From: Candidatus Peregrinibacteria bacterium GW2011_GWF2_39_17
Lineage (GTDB): Bacteria; Patescibacteriota; Gracilibacteria; UBA1369; UBA12473
Length of the DNA stretch: 64,000 nucleotides
Direction: 5' to 3'
Assembly: GCA_000993615.1 (NCBI GenBank)
Contig: LBWM01000005.1
Coordinates: forward strand, 62,001 to 126,000
Shown here: one piece after another, positions 53,738 to 62,372 of the stretch
Layout: each line of letters begins with the position of its first letter
Numbering within the stretch: position 1 is the first letter of the stretch
Notes under the pieces: generated by a model
What the model saw: only the letters and a program-made list of their open reading frames with translations
Told to the model about the DNA's origin: nothing
The model's database searches: none
Position numbers and translations under genes: made by a program

Positions 53738-53995
53738 ATGAAACATCACTTAAATCGAGATCCAGACCAAGAAATCTCAGAAATAATAATATCAATAGAT
53801 CAAGCCGTATGGTATAACCCTACAACGAATATATATGAATTAACTGATGCGATACAAGAAATTGTTGAAGCACAAGGATACGGTGGCCTTACAGATTTAG
53901 ACAAAGGGGAAATTCATATCGTTAATGTGCCTATTGCTGCACAGGAGGATTTAAAAAGAAAAATTTTTATGGCCTTATCGCAAATTAAGGCTTAA
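53738..53995 (+). CDS. Small hypothetical protein
   Basis: An 85-residue acidic protein with an alpha/beta look (EIIISIDQAVWYNPTTNIYEL, then a helix and KGEIHIVNVPI). I recognise no family. It lies 69 bases after the coiled-coil gene and converges with the 54016 gene. Confidence 0.5.
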   Translation: MKHHLNRDPDQEISEIIISIDQAVWYNPTTNIYELTDAIQEIVEAQGYGGLTDLDKGEIHIVNVPIAAQEDLKRKIFMALSQIKA

Positions 53996-54015
53996 AATTT
54001 TAAAAAAGACTATCT

Positions 54016-54309
54016 TCAATCCCCTGCTTTTTCCCGATATTCCTCAATTGTTGTTTCTAATTCTTCCAATTCCTCTTCTAAAGCTTCCTTTAAATCCACC
54101 CAATCTTCTTCGGAATTTTCAAGATTACGCACCATCTCCTCAAGTTCTTCAAGCCTAGTCCATAAATCATCTAAAGAATATTCGTAATTATCATCCGTGA
54201 CCGGATCACTGCGATCAGAACCAGATTGCAAATCCTCAATCAGCATGCGCCAATCGTCAAGCTTTTCCTTTACAGAATTAAGATAGTTTTGACGTTTTTT
54301 ATTAAACAT
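54016..54309 (-). CDS. Acidic coiled-coil hypothetical protein
   Basis: A 97-residue protein, almost wholly Glu/Leu-rich helix after a short basic N-terminus (MFNKKRQNYLNS). The C-terminal half is a likely coiled coil. I recognise no family. It is upstream of and oriented like rnc, but over 100 bases separate its stop and start from neighbours. Confidence 0.5.
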   Translation of the reverse strand: MFNKKRQNYLNSVKEKLDDWRMLIEDLQSGSDRSDPVTDDNYEYSLDDLWTRLEELEEMVRNLENSEEDWVDLKEALEEELEELETTIEEYREKAGD

Positions 54310-54417
54310 ACAGCAAAAAAAAAATTAAAAAACTATTTTTTACAAACAACAATACCTAATAAAATAACAAAAAACCTGACCTATCATAAAATCTACTAAG
54401 CCATAAGGCAAGCCCAA

Positions 54418-55116
54418 TTATTTCGCCCAATTTTTAGCTTTTAGAGCTTTAAAGGCAGCATCCTGCTCCGCATTTTGCTTACTTGAACCCTCGCCAGCAG
54501 CGATAAGTTCATCGCCGAAATAGACTCCCATTTTAAATTCTTTTTCATGATCAGGTCCATTTTCCTCAATAAGACGATATATTGGTGTACAACTAAGACG
54601 CTCTTGAGCAATTTCCTGCAATTTAGATTTTGAGTCAATATGCAATCCCTTTTCTAGGATATCCTCCAAATAAATGAGCACAAATTTATTAATAAATTTA
54701 TGTGAGATTTCATAACCATGATCCAGATAAACCGCCCCAATCAAGGCCTCAAACGTGTTAGCCAAAATATAATTTTTAGTACGCCCCCCAGATTTTTCTT
54801 CCCCATGGCTCAAAACTAAATAATTACCAAGATCGAGTTTTTTAGCCACGTGAGCCAGATGTGTCCCCTTAACCAAAGCAGATCGCCAATTAGTTAATTC
54901 GCCTTCATCATTAGGATAGTGTTTATATAAAAATTCTGTAACCACTAATTCCAAAACAGCATCACCTAAAAATTCCAAACGCTCATTGCTTTCGATTGAC
55001 CCCCTTGGAACCTCGTTAAGATAAGATTTATGAATAAAAACTGTCTGTAAAATTTCGTGATCAAGAAATTGAATCCCAATTTTTTCTTCCAATTGCTTAA
55101 AAACACTATTTTGCAT
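54418..55116 (-). CDS. rnc: Ribonuclease III
   Basis: RNase III, 232 residues, cuts double-stranded RNA in rRNA maturation. The catalytic signature is NERLEFLGDAVLELVVTEFL, with the acidic residues also present in the later DHGYEISHKFI region. The C-terminal dsRNA-binding domain includes SKLQEIAQERL and SSKQNAEQDAAFKAL. Its start overlaps nusB by 11 bases, forming an RNA-processing/antitermination pair. Confidence 0.95.
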   Translation of the reverse strand: MQNSVFKQLEEKIGIQFLDHEILQTVFIHKSYLNEVPRGSIESNERLEFLGDAVLELVVTEFLYKHYPNDEGELTNWRSALVKGTHLAHVAKKLDLGNYLVLSHGEEKSGGRTKNYILANTFEALIGAVYLDHGYEISHKFINKFVLIYLEDILEKGLHIDSKSKLQEIAQERLSCTPIYRLIEENGPDHEKEFKMGVYFGDELIAAGEGSSKQNAEQDAAFKALKAKNWAK

Positions 55117-55531
55117 AAGATTGAGGTTTATATTTTTTCATAACTGCACTTAGCACTCCGTTAATAAACTTCGCAGAATTTTCCGTACCTAAAGATTTAG
55201 CTATTTCAATTGCTTCATTAATAGCCACTATGGGAGGAACATCATCAGAAGCAATAATTTCATACACTCCCAATTCTAATATAACCCTATCCACTGGCGC
55301 AATTTTTTCAAATTCCCACTCCGGCGCCAATTCGGTAATAATATCCTGAATTTCTTCTCTTTTCGCCAAAATTCCTTTTAAGCTATTTTTGGCAAAATCC
55401 AAACTATCTAACTTAGGATGCAAATGACGTAAAATATAATCCAAAATAAAATCAGCCTCACCACCACGAAATTCCCAGGCAAATAGCGTTTGAACCACCG
55501 CGATACGGGACAAATGCCTATTACTGGACAT
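55106..55531 (-). CDS. nusB: Transcription antitermination protein NusB
   Basis: NusB, 141 residues, is an all-helical factor that acts with NusE in rRNA antitermination. The N-terminus SRIAVVQTLFAWEF and the C-terminal AINEAIEIAKSLGTENSAKFINGVL are typical. It is 26 bases downstream of rpmF and overlaps rnc. Confidence 0.92.
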   Translation of the reverse strand: MSSNRHLSRIAVVQTLFAWEFRGGEADFILDYILRHLHPKLDSLDFAKNSLKGILAKREEIQDIITELAPEWEFEKIAPVDRVILELGVYEIIASDDVPPIVAINEAIEIAKSLGTENSAKFINGVLSAVMKKYKPQSYAK

Positions 55532-55557
55532 TTCAAAAAATCATTTTAAAAGACAAA

Positions 55558-55797
55558 CTAAACTTGAACCTTAGTAATTTTATCAATTTCCTTTTGCTTA
55601 TCAATCACTTGCCTACCTCGATACTTACCACATTGAGAACAAACATAATGCAATCGTTTCATGGCTCCACAAGCCTCACATGGAGCAGTAACTGCCGCAT
55701 TAGCTAAACGAACACGAGTAGCATTAGCAAAAGTTTTATAACGACGATTTGATCTAGTTTTTGATTGCTTTCGCTTGGGTACCGAATGCTTAGCCAT
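55558..55797 (-). CDS. rpmF: 50S ribosomal protein L32
   Basis: L32, 79 residues. The start MAKHSVPKRKQSKTRSNRRY at ATG 55797 is the conserved one; an upstream ATG at 55854 would add 19 residues. A zinc ribbon is formed by CEACGAMKRLHYVCSQC. The order rpmF-nusB-rnc is a plausible ribosome-assembly operon. Confidence 0.95.
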   Translation of the reverse strand: MAKHSVPKRKQSKTRSNRRYKTFANATRVRLANAAVTAPCEACGAMKRLHYVCSQCGKYRGRQVIDKQKEIDKITKVQV

Positions 55798-55881
55798 AAT
55801 GAGACCTGTTAAATTAAAGCCTTTCCAGCATAAGGCAAAATTCCTAAATTGCAAGAGAAAATCACATAGAAAACCTAAGGA

Positions 55882-58800
55882 CTAGAAAATTACAGAAACC
55901 AATCGATTTAAAAGATTTAAAATACTCATCATGGCATTTTCATCTAAAGTATCATCTACCCACTCCCCGCCTGAATCGTCATCCCCCTCCATATTTATAT
56001 CCTCATCACCATAATTTATATCTTCATTTTTAACATCCCCACTTGGTTCTTGCATATCACTACTACTATAGTAATTTTCAGCAGAAGCTTGATTAAAGAC
56101 GTCCTCAATATACTGATCATCAATTTCATTCACCTCCACTTCTTCATCACTCACTCCAAAAGTTTCTATAACATTCCCGAAATTGATAATTATTTTCGCT
56201 GCCTCAGCTCGGTTAACACCACGCTTTGGCGCAAAAGTGCCATCCGGATTTCCACTAACTACCCCTAAACGCGTAGCAGCTTCAACATATAGAAACTCAG
56301 CATCACTCTGTAAAACATCAAGATAGGTTGGTTTTAAATCAGCAGAATTTGTCGTTCCCAAAACTATTTTTAACAAATCCATTGTGCTCATCCCAGCGGC
56401 TTTAGCTGTAACCTCCAAAGCCAAATGAAGCACCTCATCACGAGCCGCAAAGCGGAAAGGATCTACTCCTTTTAAATTTTCATTTGCATTCATATTTAAT
56501 CCCAAATTTTCACCATAAGCAAAATAAGATTCTGACCAATCTCCATGTACTTTCGGGTTAGCTGAAACTCCGCTATTCGGGATTTGCTTAAAAGCAGCTT
56601 CTAATGCCATTTTTAAAATCTGATTAACAACCAATTGATCGCCTGCACCATACATTCCAGCATGAGCAGCATCCTTATAACCACTCACAATACCTTCATC
56701 AGACGCTTCTTCGACATAAGTATAAAACCATTCCGCAGGATTGACATCTGTAAAATTAGTCACACCTGCTTCAAAAAGAGCAGCCGTATTTCCACCTTGT
56801 AATTGCTCAACAGTATCTTGAGCGCCATCAATTTCAGTCGTCAACTCGTCTAAAGATAATTCTCCCTCAAAATAATTACCAACCGCATCATCAACCGCTT
56901 CTAAAACTCCTTCCATTTGATCAGCTTGATCCCCAATAAAAATATAATCAGCAGCGACACCTTGAATCGCTTCAATGCTATTTAAAAGATTGGCTCGAAG
57001 AGTTTTTCCATCAGCTTTATAATCAGCAATACGCGTATTCATAGAATCAATGCTCTCAAAAAGACTACTTTTTATCGTAACAATATTTTCTGCATCATCT
57101 CCAAAATGAGGAAGCCCCTTTATAAATTGATCCGCATTAAAATCCTTATAACCTAGCAAATGCTGAAAATTTTCCGATAAACCTTTATTTACAACCATTC
57201 CAATCGCCTCATTTAAAATATTTTCAGGAATAAGGTTTAAAACATCCACCATGAAAGCCATAGCAGGATCATTATCCACGCCCAGAGTGGACTGGAAACT
57301 CTGAATAGAGGCTGATTTAGTATTCATAACATCACCACCACCAATTCCCATGGTCAATCGATCGATTTGGCGTTTAATTTGATCTAAAATTTGAAATCCC
57401 TGTTCAGCTTTCCAGGGTTCGCCTACTGAAAGAGCACCATCCATCTTATCGAGAACTTCTTCCGCTTTCTCAAATAACATTTTCACTTCTTCTTGAAGAT
57501 AGGAAGGCATGTTTACAAGTTCTTCATATCCTTTTTCAATCTCCTGCCTGATGAAAGAAATTTCTTTTTGCATATGAGCACTTTGCTCAAGAACACCTCG
57601 CTGTTCACGAACTTGATTTAAAATAGACCAAGGATCCTCCCATTGAAGATCATCATTAAGAATCTGAAGATCATCACGATAATCCATAAAAACATCCTGA
57701 TATTCGTCACGAAGATCCTGCATAACTTCGAAGTCCGTAATATCCGTATAAGCCATACCCATCAACGTTTGATAAATACCATCGACATCCTTCTGAATGA
57801 CGCCCATAGCATCAACTGATTTCTGAACTAAATCCTGAACGTCGTACAAAGATTGAGGAATCGCATCCTCAAAACCAATACTGGTATATTCCTGAATAAG
57901 ACGATCCGCCTCACTCTGCCAATTCAAAACCCATTCACGACTACGCTCATCGGATTCAATGAGCAAACTCAAGGCATCCAAACGCAGCCAATAAAGATCA
58001 GACGCGCTTGTTTGTTGCCAAAAAGTATTATTATCAATTTCTCCAGCACCTAAATTATTGACAAGCCCCGTAAGATGATCAAAATAAGAAATAAAGTCAG
58101 CATAATTTTGATCATTTTCTGCCGTGTAATGATCACCCTTAGCTAAAATAGCCTCAGCCGCTGCCAACCGACGTTCCGCTTCGGCTTCATCAATCCAACC
58201 ACGTAAAAGTTCTCTTTCAACTTGCTTCACGGTGCGTTCTGCTTCACGAGCAAAATTACGAACCCAACGATTCATTTCTTTATTACGACGATCCACCTCT
58301 TTTTGACGGTCTTTAAGCCATTTTTCTGCATCCTCAATCCATTGAGTCACGTCTTCTTCGGAGGGTTCATATTGTTGTTGCTCATCACAACTAGTACTTA
58401 CCCAACTTCCGCTTTGATCGTAGTATCCACAATCTTGTGATGCAGTGTCATTCCAATCTTCACCGGCCTCATCACATGGAGTAGGAATCCAATTTCTGTT
58501 TTGATCGTAGTATCCACAACCCTTATCTTCGTAATCACCCTCTTCCTCACCATAAGATCCTCCCTCACCAGCCGCATTGTAATTTTCACCTTCTTGCCCA
58601 CATTCTTCCGCTATCCAAGCCCCGCTTTGATCGTAGTATCCACAACCCTTATCTTCGTAATCACCCTCCTCCTCACCATAAGATCCTCCCTCACCAGCCG
58701 CATTATAATTTTCACCTTCTTGTCCACATTCTTCCACTATCCAAGCCCCATTTTGATCGTAGTATCCACAACCAGATTGCTCAGGTTTTCCCTCATTATC

Positions 58801-59082
58801 TCCTTGCTGATAATAATCTTCACCAGCAGGATAAGTACCTTCATTATAATCTCCTCCTTCTCCGACAGGCATCTGTTCATCATAAACACTCGTATCATAT
58901 TGCACTAATAAAACATTTGTGGCCATTTGCCCGATATCTATTTTCCCAAGAAAAGCTTTTCCTGGCCCATTATAATGGGCATACTCGGCAACAGCCGGAA
59001 TCGCACCAAATACAAATAAAAAGACAGCCAATGTCCCCAACTGCACTGTCTGATTTCTTAAATAATTTTTAATTTTTTGCAT
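55882..59082 (-). CDS. Large surface protein with SLH domains and Cys-containing repeats
   Basis: A 1066-residue exported protein. The signal peptide (MQKIKNYLRN ... IPAVA) starts at ATG 59082; an ATG at 59127 would add 15 residues. Next comes a Gly/Glu/Tyr/Asp-rich region with four YYDQ-x-x-x-W units, each with paired cysteines, then a long helical region (about 250-700). The C-terminal ~350 residues have three SLH-like units (VNPAEWFYTYVEEASDEGIV; DVLQSDAEFLYVEAATRLGV; KRGVNRAEAAKIIINF) that should bind cell-wall polymer. The protein ends in a short hydrophobic tail. It is divergent from the FtsA-like gene. Confidence 0.8.
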   Translation of the reverse strand: MQKIKNYLRNQTVQLGTLAVFLFVFGAIPAVAEYAHYNGPGKAFLGKIDIGQMATNVLLVQYDTSVYDEQMPVGEGGDYNEGTYPAGEDYYQQGDNEGKPEQSGCGYYDQNGAWIVEECGQEGENYNAAGEGGSYGEEEGDYEDKGCGYYDQSGAWIAEECGQEGENYNAAGEGGSYGEEEGDYEDKGCGYYDQNRNWIPTPCDEAGEDWNDTASQDCGYYDQSGSWVSTSCDEQQQYEPSEEDVTQWIEDAEKWLKDRQKEVDRRNKEMNRWVRNFAREAERTVKQVERELLRGWIDEAEAERRLAAAEAILAKGDHYTAENDQNYADFISYFDHLTGLVNNLGAGEIDNNTFWQQTSASDLYWLRLDALSLLIESDERSREWVLNWQSEADRLIQEYTSIGFEDAIPQSLYDVQDLVQKSVDAMGVIQKDVDGIYQTLMGMAYTDITDFEVMQDLRDEYQDVFMDYRDDLQILNDDLQWEDPWSILNQVREQRGVLEQSAHMQKEISFIRQEIEKGYEELVNMPSYLQEEVKMLFEKAEEVLDKMDGALSVGEPWKAEQGFQILDQIKRQIDRLTMGIGGGDVMNTKSASIQSFQSTLGVDNDPAMAFMVDVLNLIPENILNEAIGMVVNKGLSENFQHLLGYKDFNADQFIKGLPHFGDDAENIVTIKSSLFESIDSMNTRIADYKADGKTLRANLLNSIEAIQGVAADYIFIGDQADQMEGVLEAVDDAVGNYFEGELSLDELTTEIDGAQDTVEQLQGGNTAALFEAGVTNFTDVNPAEWFYTYVEEASDEGIVSGYKDAAHAGMYGAGDQLVVNQILKMALEAAFKQIPNSGVSANPKVHGDWSESYFAYGENLGLNMNANENLKGVDPFRFAARDEVLHLALEVTAKAAGMSTMDLLKIVLGTTNSADLKPTYLDVLQSDAEFLYVEAATRLGVVSGNPDGTFAPKRGVNRAEAAKIIINFGNVIETFGVSDEEVEVNEIDDQYIEDVFNQASAENYYSSSDMQEPSGDVKNEDINYGDEDINMEGDDDSGGEWVDDTLDENAMMSILNLLNRLVSVIF
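58520..58771. repeat. 126-bp coding tandem repeat, two near-identical copies
   Basis: Copies at 58520-58645 and 58646-58771 differ by only a few bases and encode the same 42-residue Cys/Gly/Glu-rich unit. A shorter related unit lies toward 58414-58520. Near-identity at DNA level suggests recent duplication or ongoing gene conversion. Confidence 0.85.
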
Positions 59083-59247
59083 TTTTGTTTTTTTAAAAAA
59101 TATTTTTTTCCCTACATTAAAAAGCAAAATTTAACTCGGGATTTTTTAACCAACATTGACATTATAAAATATTATTATTAATAAGTCAATATTTCCCTTA
59201 TCCTTAAAATTGCCCCTAAGCTTAGTTTAAGCTAGATTAATTCCATT

Positions 59248-60501
59248 ATGTTTCACTGGCTTCGCCGCAAGACACGATATCTCAATGACACCTTTTTGGC
59301 CCTCGATATTGGGACCGAATTTATTAAAGCCGTAATAATAAAAATCGAGCCTCCAAATGGCCAAATCCTAGGGATAGGAAAAATAAGACAAAACCTCGAT
59401 GAAATGCAAAATGGCATGATTACCGATATTGCCGGCGTTATTCGAAATTGTAAAAAGGCTATTGCCATTGCCGAAGAAAAAGCTGACATAAAACCTCATC
59501 AACTTATTCTTGGAATTGCCGGCGAATTAATTAAAGGAGCAACTCGAACCATTCATTACCGTCGCCCTCAACCTCAAGCTAAAATCCACCTTGAGGAATT
59601 AAAAAATATTATCCACAAAGTTCAATGGAAAGCTTTTGAACAAATCAGATCTGAAATCGCCCATGAAACCGGTCAAAACGAAATTGACATAAAACTGATC
59701 AATGCTTCAATAATGGATATTAAAATCGATGGTTACAAAATAGCCAACCCTCTTGGCTTTCAAGGTAAAGAAGTTACTATTAATATTTTTAATGCTTTCT
59801 CCCCCCTCACTCATTATGGGGTTTTACAAAGCATTACCGCTGAACTTAATATTGATTTACTTGCCATGACAGCAGAACCATATGCCCTAACAAGCGCCCT
59901 GACCCAAAAATCCAAAGAATTTTTCAATGTCCTAATCATGGATATTGGTGGAGGCACAACAGATATTGCTCTGATTCAAGACGGCATCCTAGAAGGCACA
60001 AAAATGTTTACCCTAGGAGGAAGAAGCTTCACCAAAAGATTAGCCAATAGCCTTAATGTCTCTTTCCTTGAAGCGGAAGAAATCAAACTAGCTTATGCCG
60101 AAAATCGCTTAGAAAAACAATCACACAAAATCGTAGCCAAAAGCTTAAATCAAGATTGTGACATGTGGCTAACCGGAGTTAGCCTAACTCTAAGTGAATT
60201 TCTAAACGAAACCCCTTTACCTCCTAAAATTTTACTCTGCGGAGGAGGATGCCTTCTGCCTGAAATAAAAACTATGCTTACAGAAGGAACCTGGTGGAAA
60301 AACTTATCTTTTATCCATAAACCAGTTATCCAATTTGCAGAACCGCAATTAATCACCACCCTTACAGACAAAAACTCCTATCTTAAAGGCGCAGAATATG
60401 TCACTCCAGCATCTCTAGCCTATCTGGGGATGGAGCTAAAAAACGAAGAAAAAATTTTAGGGCAAATTTTGCGCAAAGTGGTAAGATTAATGCAAGTTTA
60501 A
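59248..60501 (+). CDS. ftsA: FtsA-like actin-fold ATPase
   Basis: A 417-residue protein of the FtsA/MreB-type actin fold (COG0849-like). The phosphate-1 motif is FLALDIGTEFIKAVI and the ATP-binding IMDIGGGTTDIALI lies near residue 230. An SHS2-like domain follows the first lobe. FtsA tethers FtsZ at the division site. PilM proteins of type IV pilus systems share the fold; the next gene favours a CPR-specific role, so FtsA is the leading but not the only reading. It starts from a 160-base gap shared with the SLH gene. Confidence 0.8.
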   Translation: MFHWLRRKTRYLNDTFLALDIGTEFIKAVIIKIEPPNGQILGIGKIRQNLDEMQNGMITDIAGVIRNCKKAIAIAEEKADIKPHQLILGIAGELIKGATRTIHYRRPQPQAKIHLEELKNIIHKVQWKAFEQIRSEIAHETGQNEIDIKLINASIMDIKIDGYKIANPLGFQGKEVTINIFNAFSPLTHYGVLQSITAELNIDLLAMTAEPYALTSALTQKSKEFFNVLIMDIGGGTTDIALIQDGILEGTKMFTLGGRSFTKRLANSLNVSFLEAEEIKLAYAENRLEKQSHKIVAKSLNQDCDMWLTGVSLTLSEFLNETPLPPKILLCGGGCLLPEIKTMLTEGTWWKNLSFIHKPVIQFAEPQLITTLTDKNSYLKGAEYVTPASLAYLGMELKNEEKILGQILRKVVRLMQV

Positions 60502-60509
60502 ATTTCAAC

Positions 60510-62303
60510 ATGAATCAACCTTCTCCAGATAATAACAATATAATTCGTCAAATTTCAAAAAGAAAAGTCCTTTGCGTAGAATTAGATGAAGAAATAACCT
60601 CCATTTTTGAACATATCGAAAAACTTAAATACAATGAGGTTTTTTTACTTGTTCCAGAACGAGCCGCTCTACTCCAAAGCATAGTTAATCTAAATATTCT
60701 AAAAAGAAAAACCGAAGATCAAGGAAAAAGCCTATCTCTAATTACTAATGATCCTGTTGGTAGGAAATTAGCCCTAAAAGCAGGAATACCTATTTTTGAT
60801 CAACTAAGCCCTGCCCTACTACCGTCACCCAAAAAACACATTCCTTCCCCTCAAGAATTAATACAACCAATTAAAGCCATGGCCAACGACCTTAACGAAA
60901 ATAGACCAAAGCGCCTAAATGAAAAAAAACTTTCTATTTTCGATGTTGTCCAAAAAACAAAAAATAAAAAAATATATTCCTGGAATCGTTTACTAACTTT
61001 TATTAACACGTACCGTGAAAAAAAAGAACTAGCCAAAGAATCACGTTTTACGATAGGTGCCCCCAGCCGAAAAACCTTAGGCACAATGGTTGTTGCCAGC
61101 TTATGTTTACTTTTTATAATTAGCTATATTGCCCTTCCGGGAGCAACCATTACCATTATCCCCCAATCTGATGTAATTGAACAAAGTGTCAACATCACCC
61201 TAGCCAATGTTAAGCAGTACGGCACCAATCCTTCGCTTAATTCTCCTCATCCCATCGCCTATTATCCCCTAGAAGTTACGGTTCAAAAATCCGCCACCTA
61301 TACTGCTACTGGTCAAATCTTTGAAGGCACAAATGCCAGAGGCACCGTAACGTTTATTAATGAAAGAACTACTCCCTGGCCATTAGTCGCTTTAACCAGA
61401 ATCCAAACCGAAGATGGCCTTATTTTTAGAATACAATCCCCGGTCACAATCCCCGCAGCCAATTCCTCAGGCTTTGGCACCGTTGACGCAACCGTAGTAG
61501 CTGATGAAACTGATGCCTACGGACGAGTTATTGGCGAAAAAGGGAATATTGGACCAGCTTCTTTTCTTCTTCCCGGATTAAGAGAAGAAAGCCGAAAAGA
61601 ATTATACGCTCGTAATTCATCTCCCATGACCGGCGGATCAACTGTTGTTACCTTAAAAATCACGCAGGAAGATTTAGATGCCTCAAAAGAGTTAATTCGC
61701 CAAAACCTAGAAGCTGAAACTACCCTAGCCCTTCAAACCGCTCTTGATGAACAAAATAAACTTAATGGCACAGATCTTCAGTTACTAACAAAAACTCAAG
61801 CGCTTAAATTATCTGAACCCACTTACGATATTCCCATTTATCTTTTAGAAACTTTACAAGATCAATTTGAAGTAAGCGGCAATATGATGGTCAACGCCAT
61901 TACCTATAGCAAAAAAGAATTATTTGAAATTTTAAAGCAAGAATTAACCATGAGGAAAAGTCCTGACAAATCACTTCTTAAAATTGATGAAGGATCCTTA
62001 TCCTATGAAATTTTCGAATTTGAAAAAAATCCTGGACAAATTAAATTAACTGCAACCATTAAAGGCATTGAAGCCTTTGCCATTGATCCATCTGATGAAA
62101 ATGGAGCCAAACTAATTAAAAAAATCAAGGAACACATTGCCGGGAAGCCCGTAAAAGAAGCTCAAGACTATATTCAAAATCTTCCCGAAGTAAATAAAGT
62201 AAAAATTTCCTGCTGGCCAGTCTGGGCACCCACCATCCCCTCGGTTTTTAAAAACACGGAAATTAAAATAGATACCGACTGGCTAGAAGAAATGAAACAA
62301 TAG
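60510..62303 (+). CDS. Large one-TM protein (CPR baseplate-J-like membrane protein)
   Basis: A 597-residue protein. The N-terminal ~190 residues are cytoplasmic and alpha/beta-like (VFLLVPERAALLQSIVNL). One TM helix (VVASLCLLFIISYIALPG) follows, then a long external part with strand-rich segments (TARGTVTFINERTTPW-like) reminiscent of phage baseplate J-type domains. I recall such proteins beside FtsA-like genes in CPR genomes; this is from memory. It may be an envelope or pilus-assembly scaffold. It is nine bases after the FtsA-like gene. Confidence 0.6.
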   Translation: MNQPSPDNNNIIRQISKRKVLCVELDEEITSIFEHIEKLKYNEVFLLVPERAALLQSIVNLNILKRKTEDQGKSLSLITNDPVGRKLALKAGIPIFDQLSPALLPSPKKHIPSPQELIQPIKAMANDLNENRPKRLNEKKLSIFDVVQKTKNKKIYSWNRLLTFINTYREKKELAKESRFTIGAPSRKTLGTMVVASLCLLFIISYIALPGATITIIPQSDVIEQSVNITLANVKQYGTNPSLNSPHPIAYYPLEVTVQKSATYTATGQIFEGTNARGTVTFINERTTPWPLVALTRIQTEDGLIFRIQSPVTIPAANSSGFGTVDATVVADETDAYGRVIGEKGNIGPASFLLPGLREESRKELYARNSSPMTGGSTVVTLKITQEDLDASKELIRQNLEAETTLALQTALDEQNKLNGTDLQLLTKTQALKLSEPTYDIPIYLLETLQDQFEVSGNMMVNAITYSKKELFEILKQELTMRKSPDKSLLKIDEGSLSYEIFEFEKNPGQIKLTATIKGIEAFAIDPSDENGAKLIKKIKEHIAGKPVKEAQDYIQNLPEVNKVKISCWPVWAPTIPSVFKNTEIKIDTDWLEEMKQ

Positions 62304-62372
62304 AAAATTCAACCTTTTACTGCTATATTAAACCAAAATATCGTAAACTTTTGACCTCTAAATTTTAATTTT

